NCBI GenBank assembly: GCA_964615935.1 | Contig: CAZTTG010000004.1 | Location: 62,001-126,000, forward strand | From: CAZTTG01 sp964615935 | Lineage (GTDB): Bacteria; Planctomycetota; UBA1135; GCA-002686595 | Length of the DNA: 64,000 nucleotides | Direction of reading: 5' to 3' | Shown here: piece by piece, positions 49,425-58,120 of the stretch | How positions within the stretch are numbered: the first letter of the stretch is position 1 | Layout: each line of letters begins with the position of its first letter | Made by a program: the position numbers and the translations under genes | The notes under the pieces: generated by a model | What the model was told of the DNA's origin: nothing | The model's input: the letters and a program-made list of their open reading frames with translations, nothing else | The model's database searches: none

Positions 49425-50491
49425 GAGCCGCCCCCCATCTCGCGGAAGAGCCGCTCCAGCAGCCCCTCGACCTCGTGGTCCCGCTCGACGATCGCGCGCA
49501 GCCGCCCGCCCAGGGCCTCGCGCTCCTCGGCGCCGGCGAGCAGCAGCCGCTCCATCCCCCGGGCGAGCCCGGCGTCGTCGCCCTTCTCGAAGAGGAGCTC
49601 GTCGGCCTCGGGCCCCAGACCGCCCAGGAGGTCGCCGAAGGACTCGTTGCAGGTGAGCACCGGCCGGCGGCAGGACATGGCCTCGAGCACCACCTTGTCG
49701 ACGCTGCCGGTGTAGCTCGCGTTGACCAGCAGGGTGCAGCGCCGGAAGTGCTCGGGCACCTCGGGATAGGGAACGGCGCCGTGCTGGTGCACCCGCCCGG
49801 CGAGCCCGCCCTCCTCGACCGCCCGCGCGACCCTCGCGCCGTACTCCTCGTCGCCCGGCGCCAGGGCCCCGCCCACCAGGTCGAGGTGCACGTCCAGGCC
49901 GCGCGCGACCAGCCGCCCCAGGGCGGCGAGCACCGTCAGGGGATCCTTGGAGGGCGTCATGCGGCCCACCGCCAGGACGCGCGCCGGGGCGTCGGGCGCG
50001 GCCGCGCCGTAGCGGAGCGAGTCGAAGTGCTCGACGTCGATCCCGTGCCCGGTGACGACCTTCTTGTCGGTCTCCACCCGCATGGACTCGGCGCTGGCGG
50101 TGAAGACCCGGTCGACGCGTCGCACGGCGCGCAGGAGTCGGGCGTCCACCCCGCCGTGGGTGTACCACAGGTACAGCCCGGCCCCCGCCCGGCGCGCCGG
50201 TCCGGCGGCGACCAGGGCATAGCGCGGGATCATGTGCGCCAGGACGGTGTCGAAGCCCTGCGAGAAGGCCTCCGCCAGGATGCGGCGGTAGCGCAGCCAG
50301 CGCCGCACGCGGCCCCGGCGACCGACCACGCGCACGTCGGCGTTGTCGGGCAGGCCCTCGGTCCGCCCCGCCTCGAGGGCCACCACCCGCACGCGCTCGG
50401 CGCGGCGCGCGAAGCCCTCGATCCACCGGGGCACGAAGCCCAGGATGGCGTCGCCCTCGTCGATCACCTGGGTGAGGAAGAGCAGCTTCAC
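49421..50491 (-). CDS. Glycosyltransferase family 4
   Basis: A 356-residue GT-B enzyme starting at GTG 50491 (V-K-L-L-F-L-T-Q-V); an upstream ATG at 50521 would add ten residues but lies inside the coupled upstream gene. The donor block is 'S-Y-T-G-S-V-D-K-V-V-L-E-A-M-S-C-R-R-P-V-L'. 'A-V-G-R-M-T-P-S-K-D' marks the start of the C-terminal domain. It is coupled on both sides to other glycosyltransferase genes. Confidence 0.88.
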   Translation of the reverse strand: MKLLFLTQVIDEGDAILGFVPRWIEGFARRAERVRVVALEAGRTEGLPDNADVRVVGRRGRVRRWLRYRRILAEAFSQGFDTVLAHMIPRYALVAAGPARRAGAGLYLWYTHGGVDARLLRAVRRVDRVFTASAESMRVETDKKVVTGHGIDVEHFDSLRYGAAAPDAPARVLAVGRMTPSKDPLTVLAALGRLVARGLDVHLDLVGGALAPGDEEYGARVARAVEEGGLAGRVHQHGAVPYPEVPEHFRRCTLLVNASYTGSVDKVVLEAMSCRRPVLTCNESFGDLLGGLGPEADELLFEKGDDAGLARGMERLLLAGAEEREALGGRLRAIVERDHEVEGLLERLFREMGGGS

Positions 50492-51660
50492 GCGTCCCTC
50501 GCCTCCCCCGGCTCGGCGCACACCGCGCGGTAGAGCTCCTCCAGCCGGTCGGCCAGGACCTCGGCTCCGTGATCGCGCCTCGCGCGGGTGCGCGCGCGGC
50601 GGCCCATCTCCCGGGCCTCGCCCGGATCGTCCGCCAGCCTCGCCAGCCCCCGGGCCAGCTCCTCGGCCCCCTCACCCAGGAAGCCCGTGCGCCCCTCGAC
50701 GACGAGCTCGGGCACGCCGCCGACCGGGGTGGCCACGACCGGCAGGGCCGCGGCCGCGGCCTCGATCAGCGAGACCGGCATGCCCTCGGAGCGGGAGGTG
50801 AGCAGAACGGCGTCCAGGTCGGCCAGCACGGGGGCCATCTCCTCCCGCCGGCCGATCAGGTGCACCCGCTCGGCCAGGGGTCGGTCCAGGCCCGAGCGGG
50901 CGCGCTCGAGGCCGGGGCGGCCCTCTCCGTCGCCGACGAAGACGAGCTGGATGTGGGGGTGGCTGTCCGCCAGCATCCCCAGGGTATCGAGCGCCAGCTC
51001 CGGTCGCTTGACCTCTGCCAGCCGACCCACGACCCCCACGAGAAAGGTCCCCTCCGTGGCCCCCACCAGGCGGCGCAGGCCGCCATCCCGGCCGTCGATG
51101 GCCAGGAAGGGCCCAAGATCCAGGCCCGGGCGGATCACGACCAGCTGCTCCTCGCCGGCCACCCCCAGCCTCACCAGGTCGTCGGCCGTGGCGTGGGAGA
51201 CCGCCACCACCCGGTGGGTCCGGGCGGCCAGCCGTCGCTCCAGGGCGGCGATGGCCGCCGACACGGCCGGGGGGAAGTAGCCCTCCAGCACGTGGCCGTG
51301 GAAGGTGTGGACCCGGGCGGCCCGGGGCGCGCGGCGCAGGGCGGCGCGGCGACCCAGGGCTCCGGCCTTGGAGGCGTGGGTGTGCACCACGTCCGGGACG
51401 AAGGCCCCCAGCTCGCGGCCCAGGAAGCGGGCGGCCCGGAGGTCGGACAGGGGCCGCCAGCCCCGGCGGAGGCCCGGCACCCGCACGAGGTCGAGCCCCA
51501 GCTCGCATGCGGCCGGTGCCAGGTCTCCCTCGCCGGCCTCGGGTCTCCCGGCGAAGAGCCGCAGCGTGTGGCCGCGGGCCTGCAGGATGGGATCGCAGCC
51601 GAGAACCTGCCGCGCCGGCCCCCCCAGGTTCAGGCGGGTCAGCACGCGGGCGATGCGCAC
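50488..51660 (-). CDS. Glycosyltransferase family 4
   Basis: A 390-residue GT-B enzyme. I chose GTG 51660, which gives V-R-I-A-R-V-L-T-R-L-N-L-G-G-P, the normal GT4 start; an in-frame ATG further upstream would add a Pro/Arg-rich tail. 'D-V-V-H-T-H-A-S-K-A-G-A-L-G-R-R-A-A-L' and 'T-S-R-S-E-G-M-P-V-S-L-I-E-A' are clear family motifs. The protein at 56970 shares the first block almost exactly, so the two are paralogues. Confidence 0.9.
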   Translation of the reverse strand: MRIARVLTRLNLGGPARQVLGCDPILQARGHTLRLFAGRPEAGEGDLAPAACELGLDLVRVPGLRRGWRPLSDLRAARFLGRELGAFVPDVVHTHASKAGALGRRAALRRAPRAARVHTFHGHVLEGYFPPAVSAAIAALERRLAARTHRVVAVSHATADDLVRLGVAGEEQLVVIRPGLDLGPFLAIDGRDGGLRRLVGATEGTFLVGVVGRLAEVKRPELALDTLGMLADSHPHIQLVFVGDGEGRPGLERARSGLDRPLAERVHLIGRREEMAPVLADLDAVLLTSRSEGMPVSLIEAAAAALPVVATPVGGVPELVVEGRTGFLGEGAEELARGLARLADDPGEAREMGRRARTRARRDHGAEVLADRLEELYRAVCAEPGEARDA

Positions 51661-51876
51661 GGCGGCCTCCGGCGAGGGCGGTCGTAGGGGAGCTCGAGGG
51701 GGGGCTGCATCCGGCGGACGCCGACCGTCGGGCCGGCGGACCGCCCAGTCTGACATTCCCGGCCCCGGCGATCCGCCCGCAAGGGGGATTCCCCGGCAGG
51801 GCCCCGGCTCCGCGCCTCGCGCCCGTCGAGCCGGGGCGCCGGCGAGGTTATCCTGAGCGGGCCTGCGACGCCCGCC

Positions 51877-52680
51877 GTGCTCCAGCCCGCCCTCTCCGGA
51901 CTCCTGCCCCACCCGCCGATCGTCGTCCCCCTGGTCGGGGGCGGGCGAGGCGAGGAGGGGTGCCGCGCGACGACCGAGGCCTGCCGGGAGCTCGCCCGCC
52001 GGCTGGTCGAGGCCGCCCCGAGGAGGCTCTGCCTGGTGTCGCCGCACTCGCCCCGCAGCGGCGGGGCCTTCGGCGTCTGGCAGGGGGAGCGGCTCGCGGG
52101 AGACCTCGGTGCGTTCCGGGCCCCGGAGGCCGCGGTGGATCTGCCCAACGACGCCGAGCTGGGCCGGGCGCTGGTCGCCGAGGCGGGCCGCAGCGGGCTC
52201 GCCTGCTGGTCGATCCCGGCCGAGCCCATGGACCACGGAGCGGTGGTGCCCCTCTGGTTCCTGCAGCAGGCCGGCTGGAGCGGGCCGACCAGCGTCCTCT
52301 CCCTGCCCCTGCCCGACCGCGCCGATCCGGGCGCCGTCGGCTCGGCGCTGGGGCGCGTCGTGGAGGAGCTGGGAGAGCCGGCGGCCCTGATCGCCAGCGG
52401 CGACATGACCCACCGCGGGAGCCCGGGCGCGCCCTCGGGGTTTCACCCTCGCGCGCGGGAGTTCGACCGGGAGCTGCGCCGGCTCGTCGGCCAGGGCCGC
52501 CTGGAGGACATCCCCCGCATCGACCCCCACCTGCGAAGCCTGGCGGCCGAGGACGCGGCCGACTCCGCGACCCTGGTGACCGCGGCCCACGGCTTCCGCG
52601 CCCACGCCGCCGAGGAGCTCTCCTACGAGTGCCCCTTCGGCGTGGGCTACCTGGTGGCGGTCTTCCACGACGGCGGGTAG
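51877..52680 (+). CDS. LigB-like extradiol dioxygenase-fold protein (AmmeMemoRadiSam system protein B-like or class III dioxygenase)
   Basis: A 267-residue protein starting with GTG. The fold markers are 'L-L-P-H-P-P-I-V-V-P' (metal His), 'S-P-H-S-P-R', 'D-H-G-A-V-V-P-L-W-F-L' and 'A-S-G-D-M-T-H-R'. These resemble the LigB subunit of class III extradiol dioxygenases and the related proteins found in AMMECR1/radical SAM systems. No AMMECR1 or radical SAM partner adjoins it here. The two radical SAM genes in this window are of another type. Substrate is unknown. Confidence 0.8.
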   Translation: MLQPALSGLLPHPPIVVPLVGGGRGEEGCRATTEACRELARRLVEAAPRRLCLVSPHSPRSGGAFGVWQGERLAGDLGAFRAPEAAVDLPNDAELGRALVAEAGRSGLACWSIPAEPMDHGAVVPLWFLQQAGWSGPTSVLSLPLPDRADPGAVGSALGRVVEELGEPAALIASGDMTHRGSPGAPSGFHPRAREFDRELRRLVGQGRLEDIPRIDPHLRSLAAEDAADSATLVTAAHGFRAHAAEELSYECPFGVGYLVAVFHDGG

Positions 52681-52760
52681 GCCGCGGCGGCGCGGGGGGC
52701 GCTCGCCCGTCTCGATTGCGTCAAAGGGGGCGCTCCCCGCCGGGTCGGATCGCGGGCGCG

Positions 52761-52770
52761 GCTAGGATCG
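52761..52770 (+). promoter_or_regulatory. Candidate -10 element before the S41 peptidase gene
   Basis: GCTAGGATCG carries TAGGAT (52763-52768) eight bases before the ATG at 52777, the same distance as in front of tmk. It predicts a very short or absent leader. No -35 is evident at the usual spacing. Confidence 0.35.
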
Positions 52771-52776
52771 GCTGGT

Positions 52777-53952
52777 ATGAACATCCGCTGCGCCCTCGCG
52801 TCGCTCCTCCTCCTGGCGCCGGCCGCGACCGCGTCCACCGAGGAGGCCGGCGTGCTCTTCGAACGGGTCGTCGACCGCCTCGAGAGCGAGTTCTACGACC
52901 GCGACTTCCGCGAGCGCCGGCTGCCCCGCCTCGCCCGGCGCTTCCGACCCCTCGCGCGGGCCGCCGCCAGCCTCGAGGAGGAGCGACAGGTGGTCCACGA
53001 CCTCCTGGCCGGAATCCCGACCAGCCACCTGGCCCTCTTCTCGAGGTCCAGCTACGACGCCATGAACCGGGAGCTGGCCGGCGAGGCCGTCCCCTGCCTC
53101 GGCTTCCAGGCGGTGGTCCTGGACGGGCGCACCTTCGCGGACTGGGTGCTCGAGGGCGGGCCGGCCGCGCGCGCCGGTCTCCGGCGGGGTGACGAGATCC
53201 TGGCCCTCGACGGCCTGCGGCCGGAGCGCAGCCCCCGCCTGGACTGGCGCAGCGACGACGCGGCGCTGCCCGATCCCCCGCTCCACCGCATCCTGTGCCG
53301 CGAGGGGGAGCTGGTCGAGGTCCGGCTCTGCCGCGCCCCCGGCCAGGTCGCGCGCGCCGCCATCCGGGCCGGCCGCTACGGCGGGGTGGAGGCGGCCCGC
53401 GCCAGCGTGAGCCTGATCGAGAGCGAGGGTCGGCGGGTGGGCTACGTTCACCTGTGGTACGTGCAGGAGCGCGAGCCCTCGCGGCTCCTGGCCCGCGCGC
53501 TGGCGGGAGAGCTCCGGGAGGCCGAGGCCCTGGTCCTCGACCTGCGCGGCCGGGGCGGCATGGCCTCCGAGGTGGAGCGCATCCTGCGCCTGTTCGGGCC
53601 CCGGGACGGCGCGTGGTCCCGCCCCCTGGTCCTCCTGATCGACTCCCGGACCCGCAGCGCCAAGGAGGTGCTCGCCCACGAGCTGCGCAGCCGCGCTCGC
53701 GCCTTCCTGGTCGGGGAGCGCACGGCCGGCGCCGTGATCCCCGCCACCTTCCGCGACGTGGGCCAGGAGAGCGTGCTGATGTTCCCGGCCTTCACCCTGG
53801 GCGCCCACACGAAGGCGCTCGAGGGTCGCGGCGTGGAGCCCGACCTCGAGGTCCCCGACGCCATCCCCTACGCCGCGGGTCGCGATCCCATCCTGGAGGC
53901 CGGCCTCCTCTCCGCGAGCGCCTGGTGCCGGGAGCTCACCCGCGATCGGTGA
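52777..53952 (+). CDS. S41 family peptidase, secreted (IRBP/tricorn-like branch)
   Basis: A 391-residue protein with a signal peptide (cut near A-T-A-S). A PDZ-like region lies near residues 100-170 ('L-E-G-G-P-A-A-R-A-G-L-R-R-G-D-E-I-L-A-L'). The protease core has a Ser in 'S-R-T-R-S-A-K-E', aligned with the CtpA nucleophile, and ends 'G-E-R-T-A-G-A'. The F-G-K-G catalytic Lys of CtpA-type enzymes is absent, and G-E-R-T-A-G-A is usual in the IRBP/tricorn branch. It may use a different general base or be inactive. It is unrelated to its neighbours. Confidence 0.82.
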   Translation: MNIRCALASLLLLAPAATASTEEAGVLFERVVDRLESEFYDRDFRERRLPRLARRFRPLARAAASLEEERQVVHDLLAGIPTSHLALFSRSSYDAMNRELAGEAVPCLGFQAVVLDGRTFADWVLEGGPAARAGLRRGDEILALDGLRPERSPRLDWRSDDAALPDPPLHRILCREGELVEVRLCRAPGQVARAAIRAGRYGGVEAARASVSLIESEGRRVGYVHLWYVQEREPSRLLARALAGELREAEALVLDLRGRGGMASEVERILRLFGPRDGAWSRPLVLLIDSRTRSAKEVLAHELRSRARAFLVGERTAGAVIPATFRDVGQESVLMFPAFTLGAHTKALEGRGVEPDLEVPDAIPYAAGRDPILEAGLLSASAWCRELTRDR

Positions 53953-53956
53953 TCCC

Positions 53957-53980
53957 CCTCGCGCTCACAGCAGCGCGAGG
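53957..53980. terminator. 9-bp perfect hairpin between convergent genes
   Basis: CCTCGCGCT and AGCGCGAGG pair exactly around a CACAGC loop. It spans the 12-bp gap between the convergent S41 and DUF5658-like genes and covers the last codons of the latter. It is strong enough to act on either strand, though no T-tract follows. Confidence 0.5.
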
Positions 53981-54435
53981 TGATAGACGACCAGCAGCGT
54001 GTACGTGACGGCGCCCACCCACAGCCCCAGCCGCGCCAGGAGGAAGTTCTTGTGCAGGCACAGGACCAGCAGGGGCAAGGCGATCAGGATCGACTTCAGC
54101 ACCACGAAGCCCAGGCGCCCGGCGCCCAGGAGCGCGGCCGCGACCGGGTTCAGCTCGATGCCCCCGTTCTGCAGGTGCACCAGGGTGAAGAAGCTGTCGG
54201 CCGCGTTCAGGAGCGCGATGGCGCAGATGGCCAGCCAGACCCCCGGGCCGTAGAGATCGACGAAGCTGCCCTCGCGCTCGTCGCCCCGGCGCACGCCCCG
54301 CCGACGGCCTCCGAGCAGGGAGTAGCGCGACAGGCGCGGGGTGGGCTGGCGGCGGCGGTCGGGGCCGCGCCAGATGCGCTTGCGCGCTTCCTCTCGGGCC
54401 GGGTCACGCTCGGCGGACAGTTCTTCGGCGGGCAT
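53965..54435 (-). CDS. DUF5658-like membrane protein
   Basis: A 156-residue protein. Residues 1-60 are charged and Arg-rich, probably cytosolic. Four membrane segments follow at about 66-86, 94-108, 111-129 and 134-153. 'N-A-A-D-S-F-F-T-L-V-H-L-Q-N-G-G-I-E-L-N-P-V' matches the conserved block I associate with DUF5658 proteins. No function is known. It is 130 bp downstream of truD on the same strand. Confidence 0.75.
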   Translation of the reverse strand: MPAEELSAERDPAREEARKRIWRGPDRRRQPTPRLSRYSLLGGRRRGVRRGDEREGSFVDLYGPGVWLAICAIALLNAADSFFTLVHLQNGGIELNPVAAALLGAGRLGFVVLKSILIALPLLVLCLHKNFLLARLGLWVGAVTYTLLVVYHLALL

Positions 54436-54565
54436 CGCGGTCCTGCCCGGGGTCGCGCGCGAGACCGGGCTGCGACTCTATCGGCCCGCCGCGCGGACGC
54501 TCTGAAGCGATCCGCCCCCCGGGTCCGGGTCCCGCGCTCCACGCGGAGGGGGGGACCGACCGCGG

Positions 54566-55849
54566 TCAGGGAGCCTCGCCGCGCAGGAACTTCCCCAGCT
54601 CCTCCACCAGGACGCTGGCGAAGGCCCCCTTCGGGAGGCTGAATTCCAGCACCGCGTCTCCCTCCTCGGGCCGCAGCCGGGCGTCCCGGACGGGAACCCG
54701 CAGGGGCCGGCGGGCCCCCTTCTGGTCGAGCCCCGGCCCGATCCGCCCGAAGTCGGCGGGCTCCAGGTCCAGCGCGTCGAGCTCGGCGCGCTCGATCTCG
54801 CCGGGGCGGCCCCGGGCGGGCGTCATCTTGTGCCCGAACACCGGCCCGGAGGGGCTGATCTCGAAGTCCGCCGCGCGCCGACGGGCCTCGGCGGCGTCCT
54901 CCACGAGGAAGCAGGCCCCGCGGTCGTGGAGCCAGGCCAGGTCGCCCGGCTCGAGGCGCTGGAGGTCGGGCATCCGGCGGGCGAGCACGGCGTTGAACGC
55001 GCGCGACTGCAGGGCCGAGAGATGAAGCTGGCAGACCTTGCGATCCAGGGCGCGCACCAGCGCGGCCGCGTCGTCCGGACTCCGCTCCAGCGCGGGCAGC
55101 AGCCGCGCCAGATCGGGGGCCAGCCTCGAGCGCAGCCGGGCGTGCTCCGAGCGCGGGACCGGCCTCGCCTGCTCGACCGCGCGGTGGAGCTCGGCCAGGG
55201 CTGCGGCGCGCCGTTCGAAGCCCGGCCCCGCGGCATCCGGGGGCAGGCAGTGCCTCGGGCCCAGGAGCTCGAGCAGGTACTCGCGCCGGCGCCCCAGCGC
55301 CAGGAGCCGGCCGAGCTCGTGCGACCGGCCGCTCCAGCCGAAGCGCTGGGGGCCGGCGTAGTTCGGCAGACCCCGTGATAGCACGCGCTCCAGCACCGCC
55401 TCGGCGACGGCCAGGGACTCGCCCGCCAGACCGCGCAGCCGCAGGCGGAAGCGGTTCCCCGCCAGGTGGCCGACGCGCAGCTTGTGGGGGTGGCGCTCGA
55501 TCCGGTCGATGAGCAGGCCGGGGAGGTCGAGGGCGGCCAGCTCCTCGGGCCGGACGCCGGCGACGGTGATCGCCTGCCGGGTCAGGGCGCGCGCGTCCTT
55601 GAGACCGGCGTAGCCGAAGCTGCGCCGTGGCACGTCCAGCGCGCGCGACAGCCGGCCCAGGGCCTGCAGGGTCGAGAGGCCGCGCTTCTCGAGCCGGAAC
55701 ATGAGGTGCTCCCCCTCGCCAGCGGCCGGGTACAGGGGCAGCTCCTCGACCTGGAAGTCCTCGAGGCGCGCGCGGTACCCGAAGCTCAGGGGAGGGAGGT
55801 CCTCGGTCAGGTGCCGGTAGCCGGGGGCCCAGGGCGGGCCGTCGCTCAT
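54566..55849 (-). CDS. truD: tRNA pseudouridine(13) synthase
   Basis: A 427-residue enzyme that makes pseudouridine at position 13 of tRNA-Glu. The start is at MSDGPPWAPG. The catalytic Asp is D85 in 'F-G-Y-A-G-L-K-D-A-R-A-L-T-R-Q', the TruD signature. 'H-L-A-G-N-R-F-R-L-R-L-R' and 'N-Y-A-G-P-Q-R-F-G' also match. Its ATG overlaps the stop of an upstream glycosyltransferase gene (ATGA), an unusual partner. The length is a little above the E. coli 349 residues because of loops after residue 200. Confidence 0.93.
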   Translation of the reverse strand: MSDGPPWAPGYRHLTEDLPPLSFGYRARLEDFQVEELPLYPAAGEGEHLMFRLEKRGLSTLQALGRLSRALDVPRRSFGYAGLKDARALTRQAITVAGVRPEELAALDLPGLLIDRIERHPHKLRVGHLAGNRFRLRLRGLAGESLAVAEAVLERVLSRGLPNYAGPQRFGWSGRSHELGRLLALGRRREYLLELLGPRHCLPPDAAGPGFERRAAALAELHRAVEQARPVPRSEHARLRSRLAPDLARLLPALERSPDDAAALVRALDRKVCQLHLSALQSRAFNAVLARRMPDLQRLEPGDLAWLHDRGACFLVEDAAEARRRAADFEISPSGPVFGHKMTPARGRPGEIERAELDALDLEPADFGRIGPGLDQKGARRPLRVPVRDARLRPEEGDAVLEFSLPKGAFASVLVEELGKFLRGEAP

Positions 55850-56973
55850 CCGTCCACCACCCCTCGGTACACCTCGAGGGTCTCCTCCACCATGCGATCG
55901 AGGCCGAAGCGCTCGCGCACCCGTCGCCGGCCGGCCTCGGCGAGGCGCCGGCGGAGCTCGCCGTCCGCGCACAGCCGGAGCATCTCCTCCCCCAGGCGGC
56001 CGGCGTCCCGCGGCGGCACCAGGATCCCGGTCTCGCCGCCCAGCACGACCTCCGGCACGGCCGAGACGTCGGAGGCCAGGACCGGGAGGCCGGCCGCCAT
56101 GGCCTCCAGGAAGACCAGGCCCAGGCCCTCCCACAGCGAGCTCATCACGAAGACGTCCGAGAGGGCCAGGAGGCGGGGCACGTCGCGCCGGATGCCGGCG
56201 AAGACCACCCGATCCCCCAGGCCCAGCCGCCGCGCGCAGGCCTCGGCCCGCTCCCGCCCGTCCCCGAAGGGGTCGTCCCCCACCAGGAGCAGCCTCGGCG
56301 GCCCGCCCGACCCGGACCGCTCCAGGGCCCTCGCGAAGGCCTCCAGCAGGACCTCGTGGGCCTTCTGGGGCGCGAAGCGCGCGACGCAGATGAAGACCAC
56401 CTCCCCGTCCGCGAAGCCGTGCTCCCGCCGCGCCTCCGCGCGCTCGCGCTCACCCATGCCCGCGGCCTCCTCGAAGGGCGCGGGATCGATGCCGTAGTAG
56501 ATGCGCACCTGGCGCGAGAGAGGCACCCGGCCGTGCTCGGCCACGAAGCGCCCGACGTGGTCGGAGAGGACGATGGTCCGCACCGGCAGGCGCCCGATCA
56601 GCCCGTGGAGCCAGGACACCAGGGGCCGCCGCAGGATCTGCTCGTCGTTGTGCTTGCCCGAGAGCAGCCGGCGCCGGCGGCCGGCCAGGGTCGCCAGGAT
56701 CGCGGTGGCGACGTCGGCCTTCAGGAGGTGCGAGTGCACGATCTCGGCCCAGCGCAGGTGCGGCCAGAGCCGCAGCGGCGTGCCCGGGCCCAGCCCCGCG
56801 GGCCCGGCCCACTCGGCCCCCGCCTCGCGGAAGTCGTCCGTCAGCCGGCCCTCGCCCTTGAGCCAGGCCACCCGCACGCCGTGCCCGCGCCGCGCCTGTC
56901 CCCTGACCTGGGAGAGCAGGTGCATCTCGGCGCCGCCCACGTCCAGTGTCGTGATGACGTGCAGGATCCTCAC
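55846..56973 (-). CDS. Glycosyltransferase family 4
   Basis: A 375-residue GT-B enzyme starting MRILHVITTLDVGGAEMHL, the standard GT4 N-terminus with the G-G-A-E turn. The donor block is 'S-L-W-E-G-L-G-L-V-F-L-E-A-M-A-A-G-L-P-V-L-A-S'. It is coupled upstream to another GT4 gene (4-bp overlap) and downstream to truD. Donor and acceptor are unknown. Confidence 0.92.
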   Translation of the reverse strand: MRILHVITTLDVGGAEMHLLSQVRGQARRGHGVRVAWLKGEGRLTDDFREAGAEWAGPAGLGPGTPLRLWPHLRWAEIVHSHLLKADVATAILATLAGRRRRLLSGKHNDEQILRRPLVSWLHGLIGRLPVRTIVLSDHVGRFVAEHGRVPLSRQVRIYYGIDPAPFEEAAGMGERERAEARREHGFADGEVVFICVARFAPQKAHEVLLEAFARALERSGSGGPPRLLLVGDDPFGDGRERAEACARRLGLGDRVVFAGIRRDVPRLLALSDVFVMSSLWEGLGLVFLEAMAAGLPVLASDVSAVPEVVLGGETGILVPPRDAGRLGEEMLRLCADGELRRRLAEAGRRRVRERFGLDRMVEETLEVYRGVVDG

Positions 56974-58103
56974 GAGACCTCCCGGTAGACCTCGATCAGG
57001 CCGCGCACCATCTCCGTCGCCGTGAAGCTCCCCCGCAGGCGCGCCCGCCCGGCGGCGCCCATCCGGGCCCTCTCCCGCTCGTCCATCCCGGCCATCCGAT
57101 CCAGGGCCGCGCCCAGCTCCTCGACAGAGTCCACTCCCACCAGGAGCCCGCTCTCGCCGTCGCGCACCAGGTCCACCGCGCCGTCGACCCGGGAGGCCAG
57201 CACCGCCCGCCCGGCCGCCATGGCCTCCATCACCACGTAGGGCATGCCCTCCCAGCGCGAGGGCAGCAGCAGGAAGTCCGCCGCCGCCATCAAGGAGGGT
57301 ACGTCGCGGCGGAAGCCGAGGAAGTGGGCGCGGTCGGCGATCCCCAGGCTCCGCGCGAGCTGCTCGAGCTCGGCCCTCATCCCGCCCTCCCCGGCGATCA
57401 GCAGGTGCAGGTCCGCGCGGGCGCAGCGCGCCAGGGCTCGCAGGGCCAGGTCCTGGCCCTTGGCCACGTGGAGCAGGCCGGCGACCAGGGCCACCGGTAC
57501 CCCCTCGGGGACCCCCAGGGCCCGGCGCTCGGCCGGCGAGGCGGCCTCCCAGGGCGCGGGATCGATGCCGTTGGGCACCACGCGGATGCGCTCGGGGGGG
57601 ACGACGCCCGAGCGGCGAAAGGTCTCCCCCTCGGTCGCGCTGACGGCGATCACGGCCCCCGTCCGCCGGGCCAGGCGCGCCTCGATGGCCCGGAACAGGC
57701 GGCGCTTGAGCGCGCCGAACTCGGCCTGGAAGAGGAAGGAGAAGGTGTGCGGGGTGTGGACCACGGCGGGCACGCCCTCGGCCAGGGCGGCGCGGCGCCC
57801 GAGCACGCCGGCCTTGCTGCTGTGGGTGTGGACCACCTCGGGGCGCAGCTCGCGGATGCGGGAGCGGATGCGCCGGCCGTGTCGCCAGTCCAGGAGGGGC
57901 CGCACGGCCCGCACCATGGGGAGTTCCACTACCCCGACCCCCGCCCCCCGCAGCCGGTCCAGCTCCTCGCGGAAGGCGGGCTGCCGCTCGGCCGAGACGA
58001 CCAGGTGCACCTCCAGGCCCTGGTCCCGCTGTCCGCGGGCCACATCGGTGATGTGCCTCTGGGTGCCACCGATGGTGGCTTCCATCACGTGGAGGACGCG
58101 CAC
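56970..58103 (-). CDS. Glycosyltransferase family 4
   Basis: A 377-residue GT-B enzyme. GTG 58103 gives V-R-V-L-H-V-M-E-A-T-I-G-G-T-Q-R-H, the usual start for this GT4 group. 'V-V-H-T-H-S-S-K-A-G-V-L-G-R-R-A-A-L' and 'P-S-R-W-E-G-M-P-Y-V-V-M-E-A' are conserved. It resembles the enzyme at 50488. It follows the initiating phosphotransferase gene by 17 bp, so it may add the second sugar, but this is inference. Confidence 0.9.
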   Translation of the reverse strand: MRVLHVMEATIGGTQRHITDVARGQRDQGLEVHLVVSAERQPAFREELDRLRGAGVGVVELPMVRAVRPLLDWRHGRRIRSRIRELRPEVVHTHSSKAGVLGRRAALAEGVPAVVHTPHTFSFLFQAEFGALKRRLFRAIEARLARRTGAVIAVSATEGETFRRSGVVPPERIRVVPNGIDPAPWEAASPAERRALGVPEGVPVALVAGLLHVAKGQDLALRALARCARADLHLLIAGEGGMRAELEQLARSLGIADRAHFLGFRRDVPSLMAAADFLLLPSRWEGMPYVVMEAMAAGRAVLASRVDGAVDLVRDGESGLLVGVDSVEELGAALDRMAGMDERERARMGAAGRARLRGSFTATEMVRGLIEVYREVS

Positions 58104-58120
58104 GCGACTCTGGGTCCGGA

